Assembly (NCBI RefSeq): GCF_019802085.1
Contig: NZ_JAHVHV010000004.1
Span: 124,001 to 188,000 of the forward strand
Source: Ferrimonas balearica
Lineage (GTDB): Bacteria > Pseudomonadota > Gammaproteobacteria > Enterobacterales > Shewanellaceae
Length of the DNA: 64,000 nucleotides
Direction of reading: 5' to 3'
Shown here piece after piece: positions 1 through 8,487 of the stretch. Under the pieces are notes generated by a model. It searched no databases, was not told the DNA's origin, and saw nothing but the letters and a program-made list of their open reading frames with translations. Position numbers and translations under genes: made by a program. Positions within the stretch are counted from its first letter, which is position 1. Every line of letters begins with the position of its first letter.

Positions 1-1155
1 CACCTCGGCCGGGTACTCGGTGATGAAGGTCGGCTGGATCAGGCGGTGCTCGGCGGTCTCCTCGAAGATCTCGGTGATCACCCGGCCCAGGCCCCAGGAG
101 GGCTCAACCTCAACCTTGAGATCCTTGGCCACTTCGCAGGCGGTCTCGAAGCTGGCCAGCATCTCCAGGGTCACCTCGGGGTTGTACTTGAGGATCGCCT
201 CACGCATGGACATGCGGGCAAAGGGCGCGCCGAAGTCGAACTCTTCCTCACCGTATTTCACCTTGGCGCTGCCCAGGACCTGCTCGGTCACGGTGCGCAG
301 CATGTCCTCGGTCAGGTCCATCAGATCCCGGTAGTCCGCGTACGCCATGTAGAACTCCATCATGGTGAACTCGGGGTTGTGGCGGGGGGACAGGCCTTCG
401 TTACGGAAGTTGCGGTTGATCTCGAACACCCGATCGAAACCGCCCACCACCAGACGCTTGAGGTACAGCTCCGGCGCGATGCGCAGGTACATGTCCTGGT
501 CCAGGGCGTTGTGGTGGGTAATAAAGGGCCGGGCAGAGGCGCCACCGGGGATCAGCTGCATCATGGGGGTTTCCACCTCCATGAACGCCCGCTCGGTCAT
601 GTACTGACGGATGGCGGCGATCACCTTGGAGCGCACCATAAAGGTCTGGCGGGACTCCTCGTTGACGATGAGATCCACGTAGCGCTGACGGTAGCGCTGC
701 TCCTGATCGGTCAGGCCGTGGAACTTCTCCGGCAGCGGGCGCAGAGCCTTGGTCAGCAGCTGGTACTCGGCCATGTCGACGTACAGGTCGCCCTTGCCGG
801 ACTTGTGCAGCTGGCCCTTGACGCCGACGATGTCGCCGATGTCCAGGCCGCCGATCGCCTTCAGCGCCTTCTGCACGTCCTTGGACGCGTAGGCCTGGAT
901 GCGACCAGAGACGTCCTGGACCGCCAGGAAGGGACCACGCTTGGCCATGATGCGGCCGGCGATGGACACCGTGGTGGCCATCACTTCCAGTTCCTCTTTG
1001 CTCTTGTCGCCGTACTCCGCCTGCAGATCGGCGGCCTTATGCTCCGGGCGCCAATCGTTGGGGTGGCCATTGGCCTTGCAGTCCTGGCGGATCAGATCGA
1101 GCTTGCCGCGGCGCTCGGCGATCAACTTGTTCTCGTCTTGCAGTTGTTCAGTCAT
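1..1155 (-). CDS. lysS: Lysyl-tRNA synthetase, class II (C-terminus off window)
   Basis: Charges tRNA-Lys with lysine in the cytoplasm. The 385 codons present cover the N-terminal OB-fold anticodon-binding domain and the start of the class II catalytic core. Visible landmarks are [17 protein letters not shown] and the following [14 protein letters not shown], which is motif 2 of class IIb synthetases. Motif 3 and the stop lie beyond base 1, so the gene is partial only because of the window edge. The ATG at 1155 sits 11 bases after the prfB stop and follows a GGAT/GAGAAG purine stretch, giving the usual gammaproteobacterial prfB-lysS operon. The family is certain. A lysS/lysU-type paralogue elsewhere cannot be excluded. 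Confidence 0.95.
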   Translation of the reverse strand, partial: MTEQLQDENKLIAERRGKLDLIRQDCKANGHPNDWRPEHKAADLQAEYGDKSKEELEVMATTVSIAGRIMAKRGPFLAVQDVSGRIQAYASKDVQKALKAIGGLDIGDIVGVKGQLHKSGKGDLYVDMAEYQLLTKALRPLPEKFHGLTDQEQRYRQRYVDLIVNEESRQTFMVRSKVIAAIRQYMTERAFMEVETPMMQLIPGGASARPFITHHNALDQDMYLRIAPELYLKRLVVGGFDRVFEINRNFRNEGLSPRHNPEFTMMEFYMAYADYRDLMDLTEDMLRTVTEQVLGSAKVKYGEEEFDFGAPFARMSMREAILKYNPEVTLEMLASFETACEVAKDLKVEVEPSWGLGRVITEIFEETAEHRLIQPTFITEYPAEV

Positions 1156-1166
1156 CTTCTCAATCC

Positions 1167-2265
1167 TTACAGGCCAGACTTGAGGCTGGCCTCGATAAAG
1201 CGATCCAGGTCGCCGTCCAGCACCGCCTGGGTGTTGCGGGTCTCAACGCCGGTGCGCAGATCCTTGATGCGGGAATCGTCCAGCACGTAGGAGCGGATCT
1301 GGCTGCCCCAGCCGATGTCGGACTTGGCGTCCTCGGCGGCCTGCTTCTCGGCGTTCTGCTTCTGCAGCTCCAGCTCGAACAGCTTGGCTTTGAGCTGTTT
1401 CATCGCCTGATCTTTGTTCTTGTGCTGGGAACGCTCGTTCTGGCACTGCACCACGGTATTGGTGGGCAGGTGGGTGATCCGCACCGCCGATTCGGTGGTG
1501 TTCACGTGCTGTCCCCCGGCCCCGGAGGCCCGGTAAACGTCGATCCGCAGCTCCGCCGGATTGATCTCGATGTCGATGTTGTCATCGACTTCGGGGTAGA
1601 TGAACGCCGACGAGAAGGAGGTGTGGCGACGGCCGCCGGAATCGAAGGGCGATTTGCGCACCAGGCGGTGCACCCCGGTCTCGGTGCGCAGCCAGCCGTA
1701 GGCGTACTCGCCGGAGATCTTGACGGTGGCGCTTTTCAGCCCCGCCACTTCCCCTTCGGACACCTCGATGATCTCCGCCTTGAAGCCCTTGGCCTCGGCC
1801 CAGCGCAGGTACATGCGCAGCAGCATGTTGCACCAGTCCTGGGCTTCGGTGCCGCCGGAACCGGCCTGCAGATCCAGGTAGGCGTCGTTGGGATCCTGGT
1901 CGCCAGAGAACATACGGCGGAACTCCAGCTTCTCCAGCTGGCCGTTCAGGGTTTCAAGCTCGGCCTTGGCCTCCTCGAAACTCTCCTCGTCCTCCTCTTC
2001 GACCGCCAGCTCCAACAGTTCGCTGACGTCCTCGAGGCCCTGATCCAGGTCGTCGATGGTTTTCACCACCACTTCCAGGTTGGAGCGCTCTCGACCCAGC
2101 TCCTGGGCGCGCTCGGGCTCATTCCAGACGTCGGGCTGCTCCAGCTCCGCGTTGACCTCTTCTAGACGCTCTTTCTTGGCGTCATAGTCAAAGGTACCCC
2201 CTAAGGAGATCTGTCCGCTCAGACAGCTCCTTGATGCTGTTCAGCACCGGATTGATTTCGAACAT
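1167..2265 (-). CDS. prfB: Peptide chain release factor 2, programmed +1 frameshift
   Basis: RF2 recognises UGA and UAA and triggers peptide release on the ribosome. Translation starts at the ATG at 2265 ([20 protein letters not shown]) and meets an in-frame TGA at 2188-2190. A +1 shift then joins it to the long downstream frame. The spliced product is 365 residues, the same as E. coli RF2. The peptide-release loop SGAGGQHVN and the stop-codon-reading tripeptide SPF (in RKSPFDSGG) are both present. The gene leads directly into lysS. The shift makes RF2 autoregulatory: low RF2 means slow termination at UGA and more frameshifting. Confidence 0.97.
2188..2202 (-). promoter_or_regulatory. prfB +1 frameshift signal
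   Basis: On the minus strand the sequence reads AGG GGG TAC CTT TGA C. This is the classic RF2 signal: an internal Shine-Dalgarno-like AGGGGG (2197-2202), three bases, then the slippery CTT and the UGA stop followed by C (2188-2190). The ribosome slips from CTT to TTT and continues as Asp-Tyr-Asp-Ala. Codons on both sides match the RF2 family, which supports real recoding rather than a sequencing error. Confidence 0.96.
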
Positions 2266-2427
2266 GCTCGTCCTACTACTCGTTTAATGTGATGAAGATG
2301 CAAACCGCAAATTCTACCCGAAAGCCGGCCGGCCTGCACGGGTCAAACGCAGCCAATTCCCCCGTTTTTCCCGGCCACTAGCGCCCCTTGGCCGCCGCCT
2401 CGGGGCGGGCTAACTATACTGGCGATC

Positions 2428-3390
2428 ATGACCAGAGCCCATTGCCGGTACCGCACCCCGAATGGGACGCCCTGCCCCAGAGCGGCCAACGCCAGCGGCT
2501 TCTGCTACTGGCACGACGCCGGTGCGCCCAAAACCCACCCCGATGACGCCGCCAAGTTGGGCCGCGAAGCCCAGGGCCAGGGCATTCTGGTGGGCCTCAA
2601 ACTGCGCAAAGCCACCCTGCGTGGCGTCAACCTGGTGCGCCCACAGGGAGCGGATCTCAGCCACAGTGACTGCTATCGGGCGGATCTGCGGGATGCCCAT
2701 CTCTACCGGGTCAACTTAAGCCACTGCGATCTGATGAAGGCGGATCTGCGGGGGGCCAACCTCAACCGGGCCAACCTGGACGGGGCCAACCTGCTGGGGC
2801 TCAAGCTGGAGGGGGCGCGCATCGAGCAGCTGCACCTGGGTCGGGCGCTGTGGCAGCAGTGCCAGGCCCGCACCGAGAAAGATCCGGTGGTGCGCCAGGA
2901 TCTCTACCAGCAGGCGGAGGAGATCTACCGGGATCTGCGCCGGGCGGCCCAGGCCCACGGCTGCGCCCAGTTGGCCAGCACCTGCGCCCACCGGGAGCTG
3001 ACCATGCGGCGCAAGCAGATGCCCCGCCACTCTCCCCAACGCTGGCTCTCCAAGCTGGTGGATCTGGCCTGCGGCTACGGCGAAGCGCCCCTGCGGGTGG
3101 TGAGCTTTGCCCTGTCGGTGATGGTGTTTTGCGCCCTGCTGTTCCTGGTGGGGGGCTTTATCGACGACGGCGCGCTCAAGCGCCTGGACCAGGCCAACTC
3201 GCTGCGCGAGGCCCTGCACCTGGCCGCCAGCAGCCTCTACTACTCGGTGATCACCTTCACCACCTTAGGCTACGGCGACATTGCGCCGGCCCCGGGGTTC
3301 TCCCGCTTCGTTGCCGCCCTGGAGGCGCTGACCGGCAGTTTCACCCTGGCCCTGTTCGTGGTGGTGTTCGCCAAGAAGATGACCCGCTGA
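2428..3390 (+). CDS. Pentapeptide-repeat protein fused to a two-TM ion channel
   Basis: 320 residues with three parts. Residues 1-30 hold a small Cys/His cluster (C6, C16, C26, H29) that looks zinc-binding. About residues 58-130 are pentapeptide repeats of the A(D/N)LxxAN type, such as ADLRGANLNRANLDGANLLG, which form a right-handed beta-helix. The C-terminal third has a first TM helix at about 225-247, a pore segment TTLGYGDIAP with the GYGD potassium selectivity signature, and a second TM helix ending near residue 315. The protein should therefore sit in the inner membrane with a large cytoplasmic domain and conduct K+ or a similar ion. The gating signal is unknown. It stands alone, divergent from prfB. 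Confidence 0.85.
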   Translation: MTRAHCRYRTPNGTPCPRAANASGFCYWHDAGAPKTHPDDAAKLGREAQGQGILVGLKLRKATLRGVNLVRPQGADLSHSDCYRADLRDAHLYRVNLSHCDLMKADLRGANLNRANLDGANLLGLKLEGARIEQLHLGRALWQQCQARTEKDPVVRQDLYQQAEEIYRDLRRAAQAHGCAQLASTCAHRELTMRRKQMPRHSPQRWLSKLVDLACGYGEAPLRVVSFALSVMVFCALLFLVGGFIDDGALKRLDQANSLREALHLAASSLYYSVITFTTLGYGDIAPAPGFSRFVAALEALTGSFTLALFVVVFAKKMTR

Positions 3391-3396
3391 ACGACA

Positions 3397-3418
3397 ACGG
3401 GGCGCCTGAGCGCCCCGT
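3397..3418. terminator. Stem-loop between convergent genes
   Basis: A 9-bp stem, ACGGGGCGC, a CTGA loop and GCGCCCCGT, lies between the channel gene stop (3390) and the convergent symporter stop (3428). There is no clear T-tract on either strand, so efficiency is uncertain. Confidence 0.5.
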
Positions 3419-3427
3419 GGGTGTGGG

Positions 3428-4774
3428 TTACTGGGCCGAGGGGGCCAGGGCCGAGCGCCGGTTCAGCACCAGGCGCCAGAACAGCAGCACCGCCACCAGG
3501 TAGACCAGCATGCCGCCGATCGCCTCCATCGCCATCCCCTGCATCATCAGCACCGGGACCAGGGAGATCATCACCATGTCCACCACGGAGCCGGGCACAT
3601 AGGCGATGGCATAGTCGTCCAGTACCTTGGAGCGCATCTTGGGATCGGCGATCCGCAACAGGGCGATCCCCATGCCCACGGTGCCGGTCAGCCAGCCCCA
3701 GGTGAACACTGCCTTCTCAAACCAGTTCTCCCCCAAGATGCGCGGGGCCACCACCAGCACCATAAAGAGGTTGAACAGCACCCCCAGCAGCACCATGGCC
3801 ACCAGCGGCGCCGCGTAGTTCAGCAAGATGGTGACCTTGATGGAGGCGATGCCGAACACCACCAGAAAGTCGGTGGCGGTGCCGGTGCTGTGGCTGAAAA
3901 TCTTGTCGTCAAAGTACGCCTTGCCCCCGGTGCGCTTAAGCAGGGTGCGGGCCGCCAGGCCCAGGGCGAAGGCGGTGACGAACGCCGGCACCTGCACCAT
4001 GGCGTGAAAGCCGGACAGGTACTGGGCGCTGTGGTGCGCCGCGGCGGAAACGGCGATCAGCAAGGCGCCGTGCATCGCCAGGCTGTCGATGGAGACCGGC
4101 GCCGCGGTGTCCCGCCCCAGCTGCCCCTGCTCCGCCACCGGCACCAGGCCGCGGCGGGCGGTCTGGCCCAGGGTTTCGAAACGGGCAAAATCGCGGATCC
4201 AGCCCTTGTGCACCGCCAGGTGCATCAGCGCCATCCCCACCAGGATGGAGACGAAGATCCCCACGGTCGCGGTGGTCAGCGCCAGGGTCAGGGCATCTTC
4301 CCAGCCCAGGTTGCCCAGGGCCTCACCCACCACCACACCGGTGCCGTGGCCGCCCATAAAACCGGCGGAGAGCACCAGACCGAAGGCGGGACTCAGCTCC
4401 GGCCAGACAAAGATCATCAGCGCCAGACCGGCGGTGGCGCAGAAGGCCCACTGGCCCACGTTGGCGATCTGGTTGAAGGTCCACAGGCTGCCACAGCGCT
4501 GCATCAGCACCCGGGCGGAGGGAAAATCGGTGGACAACCCCAGCGAGGCGAACAGCACCACGGTCAGCACCCCGGCGTTGCCGGTGAACTGGGCGCTCCA
4601 GGGCAGCAGATCCATCCCCGCCGGGCCCAGCAGCAGGGCCAGCAGGCCGGCGATCAACGCCGCCGGCAGGTAGAGTTTCTGCAACAAAATGACGTGGGCG
4701 CGCAGCCACTTGCCCGCCAGCAGCAGTGCGCCGGCGATACCAAAGTCGGTGAACAGATCCCAGTTGGTGATCAT
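3428..4774 (-). CDS. Sodium/glutamate symporter (GltS family)
   Basis: A 448-residue inner-membrane protein with roughly a dozen hydrophobic segments. It carries the GltS-family signatures GFMGGHGTGVVVGEAL in the first half and the pseudo-symmetrical HSTGTATDFLVVFGIASIK plus GWLTGTVGMGIALLRIADP in the second half. Family members take up glutamate with Na+, although this version is longer than E. coli GltS (401 residues) and its substrate is unproven. I start it at the ATG at 4774 (MITNWDLFTDFG), preceded by AGGGAG. The open frame continues upstream to 4978, but that stretch has no coding character and no ribosome binding site. Confidence 0.82.
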   Translation of the reverse strand: MITNWDLFTDFGIAGALLLAGKWLRAHVILLQKLYLPAALIAGLLALLLGPAGMDLLPWSAQFTGNAGVLTVVLFASLGLSTDFPSARVLMQRCGSLWTFNQIANVGQWAFCATAGLALMIFVWPELSPAFGLVLSAGFMGGHGTGVVVGEALGNLGWEDALTLALTTATVGIFVSILVGMALMHLAVHKGWIRDFARFETLGQTARRGLVPVAEQGQLGRDTAAPVSIDSLAMHGALLIAVSAAAHHSAQYLSGFHAMVQVPAFVTAFALGLAARTLLKRTGGKAYFDDKIFSHSTGTATDFLVVFGIASIKVTILLNYAAPLVAMVLLGVLFNLFMVLVVAPRILGENWFEKAVFTWGWLTGTVGMGIALLRIADPKMRSKVLDDYAIAYVPGSVVDMVMISLVPVLMMQGMAMEAIGGMLVYLVAVLLFWRLVLNRRSALAPSAQ

Positions 4775-4970
4775 GCACAGGCTCCCTTTGACGGCAGGGG
4801 GACCGGCCCCCTCGATTGGCAAAAACGCGCGATCATACCCAAGCCGGTCGCCAATTGCCGCGAAACACGTCACATCCGGCCCCATCTGCCGTTGGGCCGC
4901 CACCGCTGTCCGCTTGCGCCCCGACCCGGCTGCTGCGTACTCTGGGGCGGACAACAGGGAGTCCCACCGC

Positions 4971-5714
4971 ATGCTCAAACCCGCCGCCGACCACTTCTCC
5001 GGCCACAGCCAGGCCTATCAGCAGTACCGGCCCCACTACCCGGACTGGCTGTTCGCCCAGTTTGCCCGCTGGGCACCGGGTGACGATCTGGCGCTGGATC
5101 TGGGCAGCGGGGGCGGCCAGGCGGCGTTGGGCCTGATGCCCCACTTCCGACAGGTGCTGGCCGGGGATCTCAGCCTGGCCCAGCTGGCCACCGCGCCGGC
5201 GGGGTTGGCCCGGGTGGCCTGTCGCAGCGAGGCGTTGCCCATCGCCAATGGGCAGGTGGATCTCATCACCGTGGCCCAGGCCCTGCACTGGTTCGACTTA
5301 CCCCCCTTCTACCGGGAGGTGCAGCGGGTGCTCAAGCCCGGCGGCGTGCTGGCGGTGTGGTGCTACGAACTGGCCCAGGTGGACCCGGCCATCGACGCAC
5401 AGGTGGCGCACTTCTACCGCCAGGTGGTGGGCCCCTTCTGGCCGCCGGAGCGCCGCCACGTGGAGCAGGGCTACCGGGACCTGCCCTTCCCCTTTGCGCC
5501 GCTGGCGCACGATCCCATCCGCTTTACCGTACGTTGGCCCCTGGCGCGTTTTCTCGGTTACCTGGGCACCTGGTCCGCCACCCAGGGCTACCTCAGACAC
5601 CACCGTCAGGACCCCATCGTCCCTCTGCGTCGCACCCTGGCCCCCCTGTGGGGAGAGGGCGAACGCGAGGTGCACTGGCCCCTGAGCCTGCGGGCGGGAC
5701 GGCGCATCGACTGA
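4971..5714 (+). CDS. Class I SAM-dependent methyltransferase
   Basis: 247 residues, starting at the ATG at 4971 after ACAGGGAG. SAM-binding motif I is ALDLGSGGGQAALGL (about residues 40-55). The later strands are visible as LPIANGQVDLITVAQALHWF and VLKPGGVLAVWCYE. This is the Methyltransf_11 type of cytosolic enzyme found in small-molecule and quinone-like methylation. The HWF after the ALHWF strand and the C-terminal YLGTWSATQGY resemble the eukaryotic/bacterial TMT1-like group. The substrate cannot be read from the sequence. It is a single-gene unit with its own terminator. Confidence 0.85.
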   Translation: MLKPAADHFSGHSQAYQQYRPHYPDWLFAQFARWAPGDDLALDLGSGGGQAALGLMPHFRQVLAGDLSLAQLATAPAGLARVACRSEALPIANGQVDLITVAQALHWFDLPPFYREVQRVLKPGGVLAVWCYELAQVDPAIDAQVAHFYRQVVGPFWPPERRHVEQGYRDLPFPFAPLAHDPIRFTVRWPLARFLGYLGTWSATQGYLRHHRQDPIVPLRRTLAPLWGEGEREVHWPLSLRAGRRID

Positions 5715-5726
5715 GGGCCGAAAACG

Positions 5727-5757
5727 ACAAACCGGGCCAAAAGCCCGGTTTGTTTTT
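5727..5757. terminator. Bidirectional intrinsic terminator
   Basis: An 11-bp perfect stem, ACAAACCGGGC, loop CAAAA and GCCCGGTTTGT, followed by TTTT on the + strand. A-rich flank gives it a U-tract in the minus direction as well. It serves the methyltransferase and the convergent thioredoxin-fold gene. Confidence 0.9.
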
Positions 5758-5786
5758 GGATCGCCGCTTGACGGCAGCAAGACGCC

Positions 5787-6356
5787 TTACTGGGTCAGGA
5801 TCTTGACCAGATCGGCCTCCAGGGACTGCTCCGGCGCGCCGGCAATGCGGCCAATCTCTTCACCGCCGCGGGAGACGATAAAGGTGGGGATGCTCTGGTA
5901 GCTGAGGCCACTGAGATCCACGCCACCGGCGTCACCCTGCTTATCCACACCGACGTAGCGTACGGCGATGTGCTCGTTGTTCAGGGCCTTCATGATCTTG
6001 ATAAAGGCGGGGGTGTGCTCATGGCAGGCACCACACCAGGTGCCGACGATCACGGTGATCTCGGTGGCCTGGTCGTACCCCTTCAGCGGCGCCAGGGCAG
6101 CGCTGTCCACCTGGTAATCCAGGTAGCTGCGGCCCATGGGCACCAGTTCGAAGATCATCTTGTTGGGGTCCAGCTCGCCGGTCAGCACCGCATCCTGCAG
6201 CGGGGCGCTGCCATGGGGGTTGCCGTGGGGGCTGGTCATGGCGCTTTGATCCACGCCTCCCATAGTGGCCAGCATCTTCTTGTGATCCAGCGGCTGGGCT
6301 TGGGCGGTGGTGGCAATCAGGCCGGCGCAGGCCAGGGTGATCAGGGCGCGATTCAT
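5787..6356 (-). CDS. Periplasmic thioredoxin-fold protein
   Basis: 189 residues with a cleavable signal peptide (MNRALITLACAGLIATTAQA) and a thioredoxin fold. The active site is TWCGACHEH (C108, C111), followed by the cis-proline loop QSIPTFIVSRGGEEIGR. The CGAC dipeptide is neither the CGPC of thioredoxin nor the CPHC of DsbA, so the redox potential could differ. A His-rich, Met-rich stretch lies between the signal peptide and the fold. It probably acts as a periplasmic thiol-disulfide protein with unknown partners. Start: ATG at 6356. A perfect CRP-type box lies in the divergent intergenic region upstream. Confidence 0.82.
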   Translation of the reverse strand: MNRALITLACAGLIATTAQAQPLDHKKMLATMGGVDQSAMTSPHGNPHGSAPLQDAVLTGELDPNKMIFELVPMGRSYLDYQVDSAALAPLKGYDQATEITVIVGTWCGACHEHTPAFIKIMKALNNEHIAVRYVGVDKQGDAGGVDLSGLSYQSIPTFIVSRGGEEIGRIAGAPEQSLEADLVKILTQ

Positions 6357-6447
6357 CTGACGAAAGTTCCTAAAGTGATGTTCCGTTGAGCGATTAGGCG
6401 GGATGTTGGCAGTTCGGTTCCCCGGGATCCCCGGTAGGCAACGAAAC

Positions 6448-6463
6448 TGTGAATCACTTCACA
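6448..6463. promoter_or_regulatory. CRP-like operator
   Basis: TGTGAATCACTTCACA matches TGTGA-N6-TCACA exactly. It lies between the divergent genes starting at 6356 (-) and 6523 (+). A possible -10 hexamer TACTAT at 6482-6487 would put the box close to -40 for the rightward promoter, a class II position. Regulation by CRP is inferred from the motif only. Confidence 0.7.
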
Positions 6464-6522
6464 CACCTGGCCGGAACCCGGTACTATCGTCGCCAGCATC
6501 GACCAGCAATCCGGGTTGGACC

Positions 6523-6927
6523 ATGAGCCAGCAACCCTCTCAAACACAGTTTTACCTGCTTCGCATGGGCAAAACCACCCTGCGGGCCCTGCACGTATTG
6601 GGCCTGTGCGGCGCCGCCGGCGGCTTCTATTTCGACTTGCCCATGGCCCTGTGGCGGGACTGGTGGATCCTCGCCATGGCCTCCGGCACCGCGCTGCTGG
6701 GCTGGGAGGTGTGGCGCAGCCGCTACTACCTGATTCAGATGAAGGGGGTGCTGACCCTGGTCAAACTGGCCCTGTTGGCCCTGTGCGTGCCCCTGCCCCA
6801 GTGGAAGGCGGCGCTGTTCAGCGTCATCGTGCTGCTGTCGGTGCTCACCGCTCACGGCCCCTCCCAGCTGCGCCACTACTCCATCTGGCACCGGCGGGAG
6901 CTGCGGGGCAAGGAGATCAAGGGTTAA
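6523..6927 (+). CDS. Small membrane protein, unknown
   Basis: 134 residues with about four hydrophobic segments: LHVLGLCGAAGGFYF, WWILAMASGTALLGW, LTLVKLALLALCVPL and FSVIVLLSVLTA. It ends with a basic cytoplasmic-looking tail (HRRELRGKEIKG). I do not recognise the family. It starts at the ATG at 6523. Its stop overlaps the start of the next gene by one base (TAATG), so the two are translationally coupled. Transcription probably runs through three genes to 7759 under the CRP-like box. Confidence 0.75.
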   Translation: MSQQPSQTQFYLLRMGKTTLRALHVLGLCGAAGGFYFDLPMALWRDWWILAMASGTALLGWEVWRSRYYLIQMKGVLTLVKLALLALCVPLPQWKAALFSVIVLLSVLTAHGPSQLRHYSIWHRRELRGKEIKG

Positions 6928-7454
6928 TGCACACCAACCCGCACCCCTCAGCCCTGTTGGCCCAGGCCCAACCGCACCTGCCCCGGGGCGAGGCAGTGCT
7001 GGATCTGGCCTGCGGCCGGGGGCGCAACGGCCTGGCCCTGGCCCGGGTGGGTCACCCGGTGTGGTTTGCCGATCGCGACGCCGAGGCGCTGGCCCAGGTG
7101 CAGCAGACCCTCACCCAGGAACGCCTGTCCGGGGTGATCTGGCAGCGGGATCTGGAGGCGCAGCGCCGCCCCCTGGGATCCCGCCGCTTCGGCGCCATCT
7201 TGGTGTTCAACTACCTGCACCGCCCTCTTCTGCCCCAACTGGTGGACGCCCTGGCCCCCGGTGGCGTGCTGGTTTACGAAACCTTTACCCTGGCCAACCG
7301 CCAGTTTGGCCGCCCCAACAACCCCGACTTCCTGCTGCAGCCAACGGAGTTACAGCAAGCCTTTGCTTCCCTGGAGCACATCCACTACCGTGAAGGAGTG
7401 GAGTCCGATCCCCGCCGAGCCATCGCCCAGCTGATCGCCCGCAAACCCCAGTGA
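6927..7454 (+). CDS. SAM-dependent methyltransferase, TehB-like
   Basis: 175 residues. Motif I is VLDLACGRGRNGLALA (about residues 25-40), followed by an acidic FADRDAEAL loop and LAPGGVLVYETFT after the fourth strand. The compact size and the ETFxxxNxxFGRPxNPxFLL pattern resemble small tellurite-resistance/thiopurine-like methyltransferases of the TehB superfamily. Its substrate is unknown. It is coupled to the membrane gene upstream (TAATG) and is followed 14 bases later by another membrane gene. Confidence 0.8.
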   Translation: MHTNPHPSALLAQAQPHLPRGEAVLDLACGRGRNGLALARVGHPVWFADRDAEALAQVQQTLTQERLSGVIWQRDLEAQRRPLGSRRFGAILVFNYLHRPLLPQLVDALAPGGVLVYETFTLANRQFGRPNNPDFLLQPTELQQAFASLEHIHYREGVESDPRRAIAQLIARKPQ

Positions 7455-7468
7455 CAAGGAGAGTAAGG

Positions 7469-7759
7469 ATGTTGCAATGGTACCCGGTCCACTATCGCAT
7501 CGGCGCCGCCCCGCTGATCACCGCCGCCATGGTGGTGCTGGCGCTGCTCGGACGCCTGCTGCTGCCGGGTTCGGCCCTGGTGGTCTGGCCCCTGTTTGCC
7601 GCCATGCCGCTGATCTGCCTGCTGCACCTCTACCTGCTGCTCGATGACGACGCCATGGGCAAACTGGATGCCCTCTTCTACGCCCTGGTGCACCTGCCCC
7701 TGGCCTTCGTGGTCTGGACTTTCAGCCTGATCCACGCCACCGGTGACAGCCTGTTCTGA
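7469..7759 (+). CDS. Small three-helix membrane protein, unknown
   Basis: 96 residues, mostly hydrophobic, with three predicted TM segments (about residues 12-32, 38-60 and 70-90) and a central LLLDDDAMGKLD loop. It starts at the ATG at 7469 behind AAGGAGAG. An earlier GTG at 7451 has no binding site and overlaps the previous gene. I do not recognise the family. It looks like the third gene of the operon beginning at 6523. Confidence 0.7.
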   Translation: MLQWYPVHYRIGAAPLITAAMVVLALLGRLLLPGSALVVWPLFAAMPLICLLHLYLLLDDDAMGKLDALFYALVHLPLAFVVWTFSLIHATGDSLF

Positions 7760-7772
7760 GCTTGCAAGCGCC

Positions 7773-7796
7773 GCGCCCATCCCCTAAGGTGGGCGC
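7773..7796 (+). terminator. Weak stem-loop after the 6523-7759 operon
   Basis: GCGCCCA and TGGGCGC pair across a 10-base loop, followed by a C-tract rather than a T-tract. It may be a weak terminator or a stabilising 3' end. Confidence 0.35.
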
Positions 7797-7820
7797 CCCC
7801 CGTGACCCCGTGAGAACCCC

Positions 7821-8480
7821 ATGAGCCTGTTGCACTACCAGCCGCCCACTGAGCCCTATCTCGACGTGCTCTACGAGGACAAGGACATCCTGGTGGTGAA
7901 CAAGCCCAGCGGCCTGCTGTCGGTGCCGGGGCGGGACCCCGCCCATCGGGACAGCGTGCTGAGCCGGGCCCAGGAGCGCTACGACACCGCCTACGACGTG
8001 CATCGACTGGACATGGCCACCTCCGGGGTGATGGTGTTGGCCCTGCGCAAGAACGCCGAGCGGGAGCTCAAACGCCAGTTTCGCGACCGGGAGACCGCCA
8101 AAACCTACCTGGCCCGGGTGTGGGGCCACCTGGCCCAGCCCGAAGGCGAAGTGGACCTGCCGCTGATCTGCGACTGGCCCAACCGCCCCAAACAGAAGGT
8201 GTGCTTCGAGCAGGGCAAGCCTTCCCAGACCCGTTACCGGGTGCTGAGCCAGGACGCCCACTCCACCCTGGTGGAACTGACCCCCATCACCGGGCGCAGT
8301 CACCAGCTTCGGGTGCACATGCTGGCCCTGGGCCACCCCATCCTGGGGGACAACTTCTACGCCGCGGGCGAGGCCCTGGCCGCCGCCGAACGCCTGCTGC
8401 TGCACGCCCACACCCTGAGCTTCAAGCAGCCCTACACCCAAGCCCCCCTGAGCTTCACCGCCCCGCAGCCCTTCGACTGA
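7821..8480 (+). CDS. rluA: RluA-family pseudouridine synthase
   Basis: Converts uridine to pseudouridine in 23S rRNA (position 746) and in several tRNAs (position 32). 219 residues, the same size as E. coli RluA. The catalytic Asp is D64 in VHRLDMATSG, the position of the known RluA nucleophile. The conserved KPSGLLSVPGR, ITGRSHQLRVHM and GHPILGDNFY segments follow. There is no N-terminal S4 domain, which separates RluA from RluC/RluD. The ATG at 7821 is preceded by GTGAGAACCCC. It is convergent with asnA, only 7 bases apart. Confidence 0.93.
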   Translation: MSLLHYQPPTEPYLDVLYEDKDILVVNKPSGLLSVPGRDPAHRDSVLSRAQERYDTAYDVHRLDMATSGVMVLALRKNAERELKRQFRDRETAKTYLARVWGHLAQPEGEVDLPLICDWPNRPKQKVCFEQGKPSQTRYRVLSQDAHSTLVELTPITGRSHQLRVHMLALGHPILGDNFYAAGEALAAAERLLLHAHTLSFKQPYTQAPLSFTAPQPFD

Positions 8481-8487
8481 GCGGGCT

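Noticed and set aside
4775-4978. N-terminal extension of the GltS-like symporter
   Set aside because: The frame is open, but the extra 68 residues are hydrophilic and unlike the family. The ATG at 4774 has a proper binding site.
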